A stretch of DNA of 64,000 bases from Ureibacillus aquaedulcis (GTDB taxonomy: Bacteria; Bacillota; Bacilli; Bacillales_A; Planococcaceae): positions 124,001-188,000 of the forward strand of contig NZ_JAUHTQ010000002.1 in assembly GCF_030418165.1 (NCBI RefSeq), read 5' to 3'. The stretch's first letter is position 1; the number at the start of each line of letters is the position of its first letter. The translations under genes were made by a program, and so were the position numbers. Positions 16,211 through 25,595 of this stretch are shown here, piece by piece. The notes under the pieces are model-generated. The model saw only the letters and a program-made list of their open reading frames with translations, did no database searches and had not been told where the DNA came from.

Positions 16211-17410
16211 ATTATTAAGAAGTACTTTTTATTGATCGGTTTATTAATTTTATTTTCTTTTATTAATCATAGCCTATTTAACCAAAATGAGAATGATGAA
16301 AATAACAAAGAATTTCATGTTCAAGATAACAAAACCGTCGGACCTCAAGAAGAAAACACAAAGCCAGAACCTAGAAAACCAGAATCCTATACGGCAACAA
16401 TCTCAGCAATCGGTGATATTCTAGCCCATAGCCCGGTTTATAAAGAAGCCTATATCGGAAATGATCAATATGATTTTACGGAGATGTTTACGCAAGTCAG
16501 GCCATACATAGAAAGAGCAGATATTACTGTTGCCAATAGCGAAAGTATTATTGGCGGTCAGGACTTGGGTGTTTCAAGTTATCCTCTATTTAATAGCCCG
16601 TATGAACTGGCGGATACCCTGAAGGCCGTTGGGGTAGACGTTGTGAATATGGCTAATAACCATACATTGGATCGTGGTGAGCAAGCCATACTGAATGCAA
16701 CGAATCACTGGAACGAGTTAGGGATAACCTATGTCGGTGTTGCCAAGGACCCAAAAGAATCAAGGCAAATCAAAACCATGACAGTAAATAAAATCACCTT
16801 TTCATTTTTAAGCTATACTTATGGAACGAATGGTTTAAATGTGCCTGAAGGGAAAGACTATCTTGTTAACTATATAAATGAAGAGAAAATGATTCAAGAC
16901 ATTCAAAAGGCTAAGGAAATTTCTGATCTTGTGGTATTAAATTTACATGTTGGAGAGGAATACAGCCGGACACAAAACGATTATCAAGAAAAATTAGCCC
17001 AATTAGCTGCCGATAACGGTGTACATATCATTTTTGCCCATCACCCACATGTCCTGCAACCTGTGAAATGGTATACAGGAATTGAAGGAAATCAAACATT
17101 TGTCATTCACTCCTTAGGAAACTTTCTCTCATCACAGGATAAATTGCACAGGCAAATCGGTACGATACTGGAGTTGGAAGTCTCGAAAACGATTACTTAT
17201 GGACCCGATGGCCAAGCAAATACACTCATCGAGGTGAAAAACCCTAGACTTTTGCCAACCTACGTTAAATTTTCGAATTGGAAAGATTTTGAGATTATTC
17301 CCATGTATCAATTAACCAGTGAAAGTTTACCAAATGCTGCGTCGACTTATGAAGAAATAAAAAAGCACATGTCACAATACGTTCCCACTCTCGAATTTAT
17401 TGAATCCTAA
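16211..17410 (+). CDS. CapA family protein (poly-gamma-glutamate capsule-like), probable ATT start
   Basis: 399 residues with an N-terminal signal anchor (IKKYFLLIGLLILFSFIN), a short acidic linker, and the CapA metallophosphatase-like domain: ISAIGDILAHSPVY, NSESIIGG, VVNMANNHTLDRGEQAI, FAHHPHVLQP and HSLGNFL. CapA/PgsA proteins act outside the membrane in polyglutamate capsule formation; no capB/capC genes are nearby, so the role may differ. AAAGGAGG at 16195-16202 is eight bases before ATT 16211, which gives a textbook anchor MIKKYFLL. The only standard in-frame starts are TTG 16160, without a ribosome binding site, and GTG 16202, which overlaps it. Confidence 0.85.
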   Translation: MIKKYFLLIGLLILFSFINHSLFNQNENDENNKEFHVQDNKTVGPQEENTKPEPRKPESYTATISAIGDILAHSPVYKEAYIGNDQYDFTEMFTQVRPYIERADITVANSESIIGGQDLGVSSYPLFNSPYELADTLKAVGVDVVNMANNHTLDRGEQAILNATNHWNELGITYVGVAKDPKESRQIKTMTVNKITFSFLSYTYGTNGLNVPEGKDYLVNYINEEKMIQDIQKAKEISDLVVLNLHVGEEYSRTQNDYQEKLAQLAADNGVHIIFAHHPHVLQPVKWYTGIEGNQTFVIHSLGNFLSSQDKLHRQIGTILELEVSKTITYGPDGQANTLIEVKNPRLLPTYVKFSNWKDFEIIPMYQLTSESLPNAASTYEEIKKHMSQYVPTLEFIES

Positions 17411-17423
17411 TTGCAAATTATCG

Positions 17424-17464
17424 AACCAAGTTAGAAGGAATTATCCTTTTTAGCTTGGTTTTTC
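17424..17464 (+). terminator. Rho-independent terminator of capA-like gene
   Basis: Stem AACCAAG(T)TA.../...AGCTTGGTT with an inner AAGGA/TCCTT pair, followed by TTTTTC. Confidence 0.65.
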
Positions 17465-17527
17465 TATTCATAGAGCTTCTTCACTTGGTTATGTTAATTA
17501 GTAAGAAACTTTAGGAGCGATCCATCC

Positions 17528-17737
17528 ATGCAAGAATTTAAAGTGACTTATTTTTTTGATGAGCAGCACTACGTGAGAAGATTTATACACGTCGAGTCCC
17601 AAGAAAAAGCGCAAGAACTCGTACGAAAGGAAAGAGATCAATTCATTCAATTTACCGATAGTCGGGGTATTTATCATGAATTAAATACAAGCAATGTTCG
17701 GGTAACCCAGATCTCGGCGTATCATCGTAAGAAGTAA
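17528..17737 (+). CDS. Small hypothetical protein
   Basis: 69 residues, soluble and basic at the end (SAYHRKK). It reads FKVTYFFDEQHYVRRFIHVE, QEKAQELVRKERDQFIQFTD, consistent with a small beta-alpha-beta fold. AGGAG lies ten bases before the ATG. It ends 56 bases before the esterase start and is probably co-transcribed with it. No family recognised. Confidence 0.65.
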   Translation: MQEFKVTYFFDEQHYVRRFIHVESQEKAQELVRKERDQFIQFTDSRGIYHELNTSNVRVTQISAYHRKK

Positions 17738-17793
17738 TATTATTGACCGATATAAGACAGCTATACGCATTCCCAAAAGAAAGGAGACAGTCA

Positions 17794-18693
17794 ATGCCAC
17801 TACATCACTATATTGAACAATATTTTCAGCAAAATATAGAAGCCAGAAGCAAAGGGATCCCTTACGAAAATCCTGCGCTGGAGAAACGGCCGAAAGTGCT
17901 AAATGTGGAAGACCGTATAATAGATGCGAATACACACCAAATCCCCATTCGAATCTATACACCCGATGATAATGTAGTTTTTTACCCCCTCTATGTTTTT
18001 TTCCACGGTGGAGGATTTATACAGGGCAATTTAGAATCTCACGATGTCTCCTGTCGGTTACTTTGCCAGCTTTCAGGCTATAAAGTGATATCGGTTGATT
18101 ACCGATTAGACCCAAGTCATTCTGTCTCAGCGGCTTTTCAAGATTGCTACATGGCAACAAAGTGGGTTATTAAGAATGCTGCTGAACTTGGGGGACGACC
18201 AGAAGATGTGGTGGTGGGGGGACCAAGTGCAGGGGGAAATTTGGCAACAGTTGTCGCCATACAATCCATTCTAAAGAATGATTTCCAATTAGCCAAACAA
18301 ATCCTTCATTATCCAGTTATTGATATTGATGTATCCATCAAAGGCAGCGAATACCAATCAAGAGAACTTTATAACGGAAAATACGGCGTTGATATTACGA
18401 AAAGCCATGCCGATTTACTTCATTATGAAGGGGAAAATGGTTCTTACCAATCGCCTCTTTCAGAAGATAAGAAAATCCTATCACAAATGCCGAAAACCTT
18501 GATTTTTACGGCCGAATATGACCCTCTTTGTGATGAGGGGGAACTTTACGCCGAAAAGTTAAAAGATGCCGGGGTTGATGTAAAGCTGGTACGATTTGAT
18601 GGCGGTATTCATGGATTTATGCAGAACTTTCCTGGATCTCCTGACTACATGCGCGGATATGACATTACAAGCGAATTTCTAATAGGTGATTAA
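17794..18693 (+). CDS. Alpha/beta hydrolase, acetyl esterase (Aes/HSL family)
   Basis: 299 residues. Hormone-sensitive-lipase-type esterase: oxyanion-hole motif FFHGGGFIQGN near residue 70, nucleophile motif GGPSAGGNLA (Ser) near 145, acid in AEYDPLCDEG and His in GGIHGFMQNF near the C-terminus. It hydrolyses short-chain esters in the cytoplasm; natural substrate unknown. AAGGAG seven bases before ATG 17794 favours this start over TTG 17743. A terminator follows at once. Confidence 0.9.
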   Translation: MPLHHYIEQYFQQNIEARSKGIPYENPALEKRPKVLNVEDRIIDANTHQIPIRIYTPDDNVVFYPLYVFFHGGGFIQGNLESHDVSCRLLCQLSGYKVISVDYRLDPSHSVSAAFQDCYMATKWVIKNAAELGGRPEDVVVGGPSAGGNLATVVAIQSILKNDFQLAKQILHYPVIDIDVSIKGSEYQSRELYNGKYGVDITKSHADLLHYEGENGSYQSPLSEDKKILSQMPKTLIFTAEYDPLCDEGELYAEKLKDAGVDVKLVRFDGGIHGFMQNFPGSPDYMRGYDITSEFLIGD

Positions 18694-18697
18694 TAAG

Positions 18698-18738
18698 GAG
18701 TAGTACGATTTCCATAGGGGATTCGTGCTGCTCTTTTA
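18698..18738 (+). terminator. Rho-independent terminator of esterase gene
   Basis: Eleven-base stem GAGTAGTACGA/TCGTGCTGCTC with two G-T pairs and TTTTA behind it, five bases after the stop. Confidence 0.7.
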
Positions 18739-18825
18739 TATATTGAAAAACGCTAAGTGAAATAAATTTTTTACACACTTCAAACGTATACATACAGTAT
18801 CAGTTAGAAGGAGTGTGCTTAATAA

Positions 18826-19281
18826 TTGGAAATCCTTTTTAAAACGTTACTTTTAATTCATATTCTCGCTGCAATTTGCGGACTTGGTGCGACATTTGCT
18901 TCACCTTTTATCATGAAGAGTGCACGAAATGTCAGAAGTGCATTTATAGCACATATGGTAAATGCCCAGATCGAAAAATTAGCGAAAATAGGCAGTATTT
19001 CTTTGTTAGTCTCCGGATTTGTAATGGGGTTTATTCACCCACATCTATTCACTACTGGCTGGTACATAACTTCAATCGTTTTATACATTCTTACTCAACC
19101 CATCGTAGCCTATTTATTGCCTAGATATGAAAAAGCAATGCTTGAAATACTGCAGCAATCAAATGGAGAGGATTTACCGAGCGAATATATTCAGATTGCT
19201 AACAAAACAAAGCCCTTAACACTTACAACTTACATCCTCTTGGTCCTTTTGGTATTTTTAATGGTTTTTAAGCCGTTTTAG
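18826..19281 (+). CDS. DUF2269-like four-helix membrane protein
   Basis: 151 residues with four hydrophobic helices: about 3-27, 47-68, 75-97 and 130-149. The pattern LLIHILAAICGLGATFASPF followed by LAKIGSISLLVSGF is typical of small DUF2269-type membrane proteins with a conserved His in the first helix. Function unknown. TTG start with AGAAGGAG about 12 bases upstream. Stand-alone with a terminator after it. Confidence 0.7.
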   Translation: MEILFKTLLLIHILAAICGLGATFASPFIMKSARNVRSAFIAHMVNAQIEKLAKIGSISLLVSGFVMGFIHPHLFTTGWYITSIVLYILTQPIVAYLLPRYEKAMLEILQQSNGEDLPSEYIQIANKTKPLTLTTYILLVLLVFLMVFKPF

Positions 19282-19306
19282 TGGTTGTCGAAAGGAAAAA
19301 ATATCT

Positions 19307-19342
19307 CGAAAATATACTTGGATGCATTTTCGGGCTTTTTTT
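19307..19342 (+). terminator. Rho-independent terminator
   Basis: Stem CGAAAAT/ATTTTCG with seven T, about 25 bases after the DUF2269-like stop. Confidence 0.6.
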
Positions 19343-19476
19343 GTTTCGCAAAGCCGCTATCTATACGAAAGAAAATATTAATTTGTATAGATTATTTTCA
19401 GTTTCAGAGAGTCATTTTCAACCCCTGCTGAATACACTAATAATTGCAGAAGAATGTCGAACTAGGAGGCTAGTAG

Positions 19477-20460
19477 GTGAAGGGGATTTTCATTTTTATT
19501 ATGTTTGCAGTTCTAGTTGGTTGCAGTAATCAAACTTTTAATGAAGAACAAAGCCGAGTAAATTCCACTGGTGAAGAAAAGCACAACGAAGATGATGAAT
19601 TGGTCAATGATGAAACTCCTGCAAAAACTGATTTGGAGGAAGAAAAGCCATCTTATTTAATTAACCTGATTGACCCGAACACAGACGAGGTCATTACCTC
19701 CATCTCTACAAAAGAGCTAGGGTTTCATACGGATTATGCCAGTTATGTAGCACAAATCGAACAACTAGCAAAAGACTTAGCTCGAGGTACTGAGACAAGT
19801 GAGGGGTATGACCAACGTATGCTGTTGGATAGAGTGGATGAGGCAGGTGAATTAGTAAAAGGTTCCCCTATGCTTGTGTTGAAAGAAAGTGAGCTCGTTG
19901 AAAGTATTCTTGCTATTTCTCCGGAAGGGGGGAATGTTGAATTGCCGCTATATGTAACGGAAACTGGCTACAAGCGAACAGAGTATGACACGCTGGATGA
20001 TGTAACTGTGGCTTCTTTTACTACTTACTTCGATGGTTCGGTTGCCGGTCGGACACATAACATCAACCAGTCCTCGGATGCCATATCAAAGGTGATTGTT
20101 GGGGTAGGTGATTATTTTTCATTCAATACAACAGTGGGCCCAAGAACAAAGGAAACAGGCTATCAAGAGGCACTGGAAATCATTAACGGCGAATTTGTAA
20201 CAGGCATAGGTGGAGGGATTTGTCAGACGTCCTCAACTCTTTTCAATGCTGTCGATCAACTAGGTGTTACTTACGTTGAAAGACATCATCATTCCCGGGA
20301 TATTGGGTATGTACCACCGGGAAGGGATGCAACTGTTTCCTATGGAACTCTTGACTTTCGATTCAGGAATACAACCGATTTTCCTTTTATGATTGTATCG
20401 ACGACTACTGAAAATTCAATTACTGTTGAAATTCAAACTTCACAAGATTATGCACAATAG
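19477..20460 (+). CDS. VanW family lipoprotein
   Basis: 327 residues. The signal peptide ends in lipobox VLVGC (Cys about residue 16); a Glu/Asp-rich linker follows, then the VanW domain: VGDYFSFNTTVGPRTKETGY, GIGGGICQTSSTLFNAVDQL, ERHHHSRDIGYVPPGRDATV. VanW is named from glycopeptide-resistance clusters; its activity is unknown and it sits outside the cell, probably at the wall. GTG 19477 with AGGAGG seven bases upstream. A paralogue without the lipobox follows the ger operon at 26747. Single-gene unit with a terminator. Confidence 0.9.
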   Translation: MKGIFIFIMFAVLVGCSNQTFNEEQSRVNSTGEEKHNEDDELVNDETPAKTDLEEEKPSYLINLIDPNTDEVITSISTKELGFHTDYASYVAQIEQLAKDLARGTETSEGYDQRMLLDRVDEAGELVKGSPMLVLKESELVESILAISPEGGNVELPLYVTETGYKRTEYDTLDDVTVASFTTYFDGSVAGRTHNINQSSDAISKVIVGVGDYFSFNTTVGPRTKETGYQEALEIINGEFVTGIGGGICQTSSTLFNAVDQLGVTYVERHHHSRDIGYVPPGRDATVSYGTLDFRFRNTTDFPFMIVSTTTENSITVEIQTSQDYAQ

Positions 20461-20482
20461 TCTTTATGGTTGCATCTCCAAG

Positions 20483-20512
20483 TAGACACTTCATATGTGT
20501 CTATTTTTTTTT
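20483..20512 (+). terminator. Rho-independent terminator of vanW-like gene
   Basis: Stem TAGACAC/GTGTCTA, short loop, nine T. Confidence 0.85.
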
Positions 20513-20724
20513 GCAGAAAGGATATTTATTAATACAAAAGTATTATACTTTAGAACTACTTCTCATTTATTATTTAGTAGTAATGTTCTAAATTTATATT
20601 TTATTCCCATTATTTTTGGTATATAATAAATTCTGAAAATAATAGTGTAAAAGGGAGGTTTTTACAGTTCGAACTTCATTATTCATACGATTGAATAATG
20701 AATTGCATCAAGGGGGGGATTTTA

Positions 20725-22836
20725 TTGATACGAAAAATGCAAAAGCCAAAAAATCAAAATCTGCAAGAGTATCTTAATCCGGAGAGTAAACTGAAAGTTC
20801 GAAAAGGTCCAAATAAATTCGGAAAGCAAAAGCTTCAGAAGGACCCAAGGAAGCAAGGTCGGATGATTAGTATCCGTACAAGGTTCATTAGTGCCATTTT
20901 ATTTATTTCTATTATTCCGTTAATAGCTGTTGCTTCCTTTATTCAGAATAATAATAGCGGTATCTTGATAGAAAAAGAACAAGATGCCATGCAGAAACTT
21001 GCAGTGAGTAAGTCACAATCCATCGGGCAATGGTTTAAATCGCAATTATCGGAAATGCAGGTAGCTGCTGCTAGTGATGTCATGAAGACGATGAATGGCG
21101 AAAGGATATTGCCTTATATTAATATGCTGGAAAACCGTTCTGACGAATTTGAGACGATGTTTGTGATCGATAAAGAAGGAACTGTACTAGCGCATACACT
21201 CAAGGGAAGTATTGGTGCGGATTATAGTAAGCAAAGTTATGTTGCTAGTGCATTTGGTGGGAAATCTGTTTTTTCAGAGGTATTAACATCGGATGAAACA
21301 GGTAATCGGGTGGTCATTGCAGCTACACCGATTATAGATGACAAAGGTTTGATTGTAGGTATATTAGCTGGTGCAGCAAATCTTGAATCTTTGCTTGATA
21401 CATACTTGGCAGAAGAAGGGGATAGTTCCAACTTAATCACGCTGGTTGATGGGCAAGGGGTTATTCAGGAACATCCTTCAGAAGATTTGATTGGAAGCCA
21501 CTTCGAAAAGGCTAATCTGGGGGCTTTAAGCTCGTACCTAGAAAAAAGCACGCAGGAATCCGGTATTTCTACATTTAATTACAGTGATGAAAAATACATC
21601 ATTGCCTATACACCGATCGAATCGGCAGGTTACGGATTAAGTATTTATACGCCTTCAGAGGATATACTTTCTGACTCAATCGATCTTCGTGATAAAACAA
21701 TACTTATGATCATCATTGCTGCTGTGGTCATTATTTTAGTAACCTTCATCATTGTTAGGAGTATTACAAAACCAATTTTGATTCTTTCATCAAAAATGGA
21801 AAGAATCGCAACCGGAGATCTTACAACAAGGATTATTAAGACAAAACGGCGGGATGAAATTGGGCAACTATCAAACAACTTTAATCTTATGATTGATAAT
21901 ATTAAGCATCTTGTTTCTGAAATTAAAAAAGCTTCCGACAATGTGCTTTCTTCTTCCGAGGAACTATCAGCAAGCTCTGACGAAACAGTTCAAGCAACAG
22001 AGCAAATTTCTGCGTCCATTCAAACAATTGCATCCAACACTGAAACACAAGTCAGCTTTACTGATAACGCGAAGACAGTTGTTGCAAATATTTCGAATGG
22101 CATTACAGCGATCGCCGAGAATATTCAAAAAACAAACGAACTTTCCAGCAAAGCGGTTGATGCTTCTACCTCAGGTTCAGAAGTGATCGGTACTACGATT
22201 ACCTTCATGAAAACCGTGGAAGAAAAAACCAACGCAGCATCTAATACAATCAATGGGCTTGGGAAAAAATCATCCGAGATAAATGATATTATTTCGGTTA
22301 TTACAGAAATTGCCAGCCAAACAAACCTGCTTGCACTCAATGCTGCCATAGAAGCAGCAAGAGCTGGCGAATATGGCAGAGGTTTTGCGGTCGTAGCAGG
22401 TGAGGTACGTAAGCTCGCTGAACAGTCGAGTAAAGCTTCCGGTCAAATAAGTGAGTTGATCAAAGATATACAAAACGAGATTAACTTATCCATTCAAGCA
22501 ATGAATGAAGGCAATTCTGCCGTAAACGATGGAAAAGAATTAGTAATAAGAGCTGGCAGCGAGTTTGAGGACATTGCACAGGCTGTCGACAAAGTTTCAC
22601 TTCATATGAAAGAGATATTGAATGAGAGCCAACATATTAAAAACTCTTCAGAGAAAATGGTTGAGGAAATTGACCATATTTCCAAAATATCGATTGAAGC
22701 TTCTCGCAATACGCAGGAAATAGCCTCTGCCTCAGAGCAGCAAAATAGCTCGATGGAAGAAATCGCGGCTTCTGCTGATAATTTGGCAACCATGGCTGAA
22801 AATTTAAGATCTGCCGCGCAAGCTTTCAAAATGTAA
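20725..22836 (+). CDS. Methyl-accepting chemotaxis protein
   Basis: About 703 residues. An unusual Lys-rich cytoplasmic tail of about 45 residues precedes the first membrane helix ([18 protein letters not shown]). Then come an extracellular Cache-type sensor of about 260 residues, a second helix ([19 protein letters not shown]), HAMP ([20 protein letters not shown]) and the signalling coiled coil with the invariant tip [20 protein letters not shown] and [17 protein letters not shown]. It signals to CheA/CheW; the ligand, perhaps an amino or carboxylic acid, is unknown. TTG 20725 has AGGGGGGG seven bases upstream. The basic N-terminal tail is longer than in most receptors. A terminator follows. 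Confidence 0.93.
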   Translation: MIRKMQKPKNQNLQEYLNPESKLKVRKGPNKFGKQKLQKDPRKQGRMISIRTRFISAILFISIIPLIAVASFIQNNNSGILIEKEQDAMQKLAVSKSQSIGQWFKSQLSEMQVAAASDVMKTMNGERILPYINMLENRSDEFETMFVIDKEGTVLAHTLKGSIGADYSKQSYVASAFGGKSVFSEVLTSDETGNRVVIAATPIIDDKGLIVGILAGAANLESLLDTYLAEEGDSSNLITLVDGQGVIQEHPSEDLIGSHFEKANLGALSSYLEKSTQESGISTFNYSDEKYIIAYTPIESAGYGLSIYTPSEDILSDSIDLRDKTILMIIIAAVVIILVTFIIVRSITKPILILSSKMERIATGDLTTRIIKTKRRDEIGQLSNNFNLMIDNIKHLVSEIKKASDNVLSSSEELSASSDETVQATEQISASIQTIASNTETQVSFTDNAKTVVANISNGITAIAENIQKTNELSSKAVDASTSGSEVIGTTITFMKTVEEKTNAASNTINGLGKKSSEINDIISVITEIASQTNLLALNAAIEAARAGEYGRGFAVVAGEVRKLAEQSSKASGQISELIKDIQNEINLSIQAMNEGNSAVNDGKELVIRAGSEFEDIAQAVDKVSLHMKEILNESQHIKNSSEKMVEEIDHISKISIEASRNTQEIASASEQQNSSMEEIAASADNLATMAENLRSAAQAFKM

Positions 22837-22842
22837 AAATAT

Positions 22843-22885
22843 AAGGCAATTTTTTCGTTTGTTAGGCGAAAAAATTGCCTTTTTG
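22843..22885 (+). terminator. Rho-independent terminator of chemoreceptor gene
   Basis: Fifteen-base near-perfect stem AAGGCAATTTTTTCG/CGAAAAAATTGCCTT, then TTTTG. Confidence 0.9.
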
Positions 22886-22901
22886 CTTACCAAATTTAAA
22901 A

Positions 22902-22930
22902 GTATAGTTCAAACCTTTACCGACATCCTA
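22902..22930 (+). promoter_or_regulatory. Sigma-G-like promoter of ger operon
   Basis: GTATA at 22902-22906, 17-base spacer, CATCCTA at 22924-22930. This fits the forespore consensus GHATR-N17/18-CATWHTA with one mismatch. The first ger gene starts 30 bases downstream; ger receptor operons are known sigma-G targets. Confidence 0.5.
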
Positions 22931-22959
22931 TGTAAAGATAGGAAATGGAGAGAACATTT

Positions 22960-24489
22960 ATGTTTAGAGGACCTAAAAAAAATGTAACCAATACTAATGA
23001 GCAACAGAACAAAAAAGAACCTGATAAAGTACCGATTCCCCCTTCGCAAACTGAGTTTCTCAGTAAACTAAAAGAGACAATTCACTCACCAGCAGATTTG
23101 GTTGTCAAATATATCAGCGAGACAGTTACAATTACATTTCTTGACTTTCTAATCGATGGGAAAACCTTAAATGAGCAAATATTGCCTACTTTAGAGAAAG
23201 TAATTAATACATCTCCAAAAGTAATAAAAGAAAGCCTCCTAATAGCGGAAGTCGACTTAGTTGCCGAGCTTAATCAAGGTATTCTTGAAATGTTGATTGG
23301 CGCAGTACTGATACACGTAGAGGGGCATTCCGAACTCGTCATTGCCAAAATTTCCTCTTACCAATCGAGAGGTTTATCAGCTCCCGAGAACGAATCCCAA
23401 GTAATCGGTTCACAGGTAGGATTTAATGAAAACATAGCGACAAATATATCACTAATCCGCCGCTATATAACTAATCCCAATTTGTGCAATGAAAAATTCA
23501 CGGTAGGGAAAGACACAAGGACCTCGCTATCGGTTTTGTATATTGACGGAATTGCAGCCGAGGAGCACGTAAATACTGTTCGACAGAGGATTAGCGACCT
23601 TGACATACTAGATCTTCTTGATAGTGCTGTCCTGTCCGAATTGATAGATGATAACTCTATTTCTATGTTTCCTCAGTTCCTATTAACAGAAAGACCCGAT
23701 CGATTCTGTGATGGTCTTCTAAGCGGAAAAGTAGGGATAGTTGTTAACGGAAGTTCGATGGCAATTCTTTGTCCATACAGCTTTATTGAATTTTTCCAAA
23801 GTAGGGAAGACCAAAATCTTCGATGGCCCATAGCAACATTCATACGTTTATTACGTTTTTCGGCCATTTTAATATCCATTTTTTTCACACCTATCTATGT
23901 TGCAGCTTTAACTTTTCATTACGAGGTTATTCCTCAGCCTTTATTAGTTCCCTTAAGTGAATCAAGAGCAATCGTTCCGTTTCCTCCCATAGTTGAAGCA
24001 TTAGTTTTGGAATTAATTATCGAACTGCTTCGGGAGGCAGGAGCAAGATTGCCGACTAAAGTCGGACAAACCATCGGAATCGTTGGTGGTATCGTCCTGG
24101 GTACAGCAGCTGTACAAGCAGGTATTACAAGTAACATATTGATTATTATTATTGCTTTATGTGCATTATCTTCGTTTACAACACCCAACTATCTGATGGG
24201 GAATGTAATCAGGATTTTGCGTTTTCCGGTTATAATTTTGGCAGGCTTTTGGGGATTTCTCGGTATAATGCTGGCGTTTTGTTTTATCATGATTCATTTA
24301 TTAAGACAGTCGAGTTTGGGTGCACCTTATATGGCACCAATTTATCCACCGAGATGGAAAGATTGGTCGGATAGTTTTGTAAGACTGCCGCTGCCGCTTA
24401 TTAGACGTCAATCAGTAAACTCAAGAGAAACCCATACTATACAAAATACTAACGACAGCTTTGCGAAAGAAGAGAAGGTGATTGAATGA
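22960..24489 (+). CDS. gerKA: Spore germination receptor subunit A (GerAA/GerKA family)
   Basis: About 509 residues. The N-terminal soluble domain (residues 1-280, with DFLIDGKTLNEQILPTLE and VGKDTRTSLSVLYIDGIA) and the C-terminal membrane domain with the family segments RLLRFSAILISIFFTPIYVA, ELLREAGARLPTKVGQTIGI and YLMGNVIRILRFP are typical of GerA-type A subunits. In the spore inner membrane it forms, with B and C subunits, the nutrient receptor and a likely ion channel. ATG 22960 follows TGGAGAG. The stop overlaps the B-subunit start by four bases. The symbol indicates family only; the germinant cannot be predicted. Confidence 0.93.
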   Translation: MFRGPKKNVTNTNEQQNKKEPDKVPIPPSQTEFLSKLKETIHSPADLVVKYISETVTITFLDFLIDGKTLNEQILPTLEKVINTSPKVIKESLLIAEVDLVAELNQGILEMLIGAVLIHVEGHSELVIAKISSYQSRGLSAPENESQVIGSQVGFNENIATNISLIRRYITNPNLCNEKFTVGKDTRTSLSVLYIDGIAAEEHVNTVRQRISDLDILDLLDSAVLSELIDDNSISMFPQFLLTERPDRFCDGLLSGKVGIVVNGSSMAILCPYSFIEFFQSREDQNLRWPIATFIRLLRFSAILISIFFTPIYVAALTFHYEVIPQPLLVPLSESRAIVPFPPIVEALVLELIIELLREAGARLPTKVGQTIGIVGGIVLGTAAVQAGITSNILIIIIALCALSSFTTPNYLMGNVIRILRFPVIILAGFWGFLGIMLAFCFIMIHLLRQSSLGAPYMAPIYPPRWKDWSDSFVRLPLPLIRRQSVNSRETHTIQNTNDSFAKEEKVIE

Positions 24490-25595
24490 AGTCTGCTCTC
24501 CAAATCAGTAATGACCAAAAAATTAGTTCTTCCCTCTTCTTTTTTGTTGTAACAGCAGCCCAAATTGGTGTTGGTATCCATGGTTTTCAACGGGTGGTTG
24601 TTAAAAATGCAGGTAATGACGCGTGGATTTCCGTGATATTGGCTTCGTTATTTGCACATATTGTTGTCTTTATCATGATAAGGACACTCGCGTTATATCC
24701 TTCTAATGACTTATATGGAATCCATCTCGATATATTCGGTAAATACTTCGGCGGTATTCTGAATTTTACCTATGTGCTATATTGTACATTTGCTTTCTAC
24801 TCCGTAATCAGGAATTATATTGAGGTAATCAACACATGGGTGTTCCCCAATCTATCGCAGTCATTTATTGCCGCTGCATTGCTGATCCTTGTCATTTACG
24901 CTTTTACTGGTGGATTAAGAGTTTTGGTTGGGGTCTGCTTCTTTAGTTTCATGACTGGCCTATGGATCTTAATAATTTTGTTTATGCCTTTGGAGTATGC
25001 TCATTACAACCACATCTTACCGATATTAGGTAACGATTTAAAAAGCATCTTTAAAGGGGCTTATTCCATGACCTTTACCATCGTTGGATTCGAAATAATT
25101 AATACGCTCTATCCATTTGCCAAGGAAAAAAAGAAAGTCCAGAAATATGTTCATCTGGCTTTGCTTTTTACATTATTCATATATCTGTCAGTCATTCTTG
25201 TTTCACTCGTTTATTTTAGTGAAGCCCAAATAGAAAGAACCCTATGGGCAACTCTTACTTTGTTTACTGTCATCAAACTTCCATTTATAGAGAGAGTGGA
25301 AATAATCATCATTTGCTTTTGGATGATCATTATATTGCCGAATCTTTGTTTATTTTCTTGGGCAGCATATCGTGGAGTTAAGCGATTCAAAAGTATTAAT
25401 GAAACTACTTTTATATGGATTTTCAGTATTTTCATTTTTTTTGCTAACATCCCAATCCAAACACGAACTGAAATAGATCAAATGAACAACTTTTTTGCTA
25501 AAATTGCTTTTTATATCGTTTTTATCTACCCCTTTCTTCTCTATATCATGGCTAGTTTGAAGAGTGTATTGAGGAAAGGAGGAAGTAAAGAATGA
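24486..25595 (+). CDS. gerKB: Spore germination receptor subunit B (endospore germination permease)
   Basis: 369 residues, about ten membrane helices, amino-acid-permease (APC) fold. The start VVTAAQIGVGIHGFQRVVV and the YPSNDLYGIHLDIFGKYFGG segment are characteristic of GerAB-type subunits, which bind the germinant within the membrane. AGAGAAGG precedes the ATG inside the end of the A gene (ATGA overlap), and the stop overlaps the C gene start, so the three are translationally coupled. Family assignment is firm; the GerK symbol is a guess among equivalent receptor names. Confidence 0.92.
   Translation: MKSALQISNDQKISSSLFFFVVTAAQIGVGIHGFQRVVVKNAGNDAWISVILASLFAHIVVFIMIRTLALYPSNDLYGIHLDIFGKYFGGILNFTYVLYCTFAFYSVIRNYIEVINTWVFPNLSQSFIAAALLILVIYAFTGGLRVLVGVCFFSFMTGLWILIILFMPLEYAHYNHILPILGNDLKSIFKGAYSMTFTIVGFEIINTLYPFAKEKKKVQKYVHLALLFTLFIYLSVILVSLVYFSEAQIERTLWATLTLFTVIKLPFIERVEIIIICFWMIIILPNLCLFSWAAYRGVKRFKSINETTFIWIFSIFIFFANIPIQTRTEIDQMNNFFAKIAFYIVFIYPFLLYIMASLKSVLRKGGSKE

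Noticed and set aside
19281-19529. 82-residue plus-strand frame starting at the DUF2269-like stop
   Set aside because: It runs through a terminator and into the VanW gene in another frame, and lacks a ribosome binding site.
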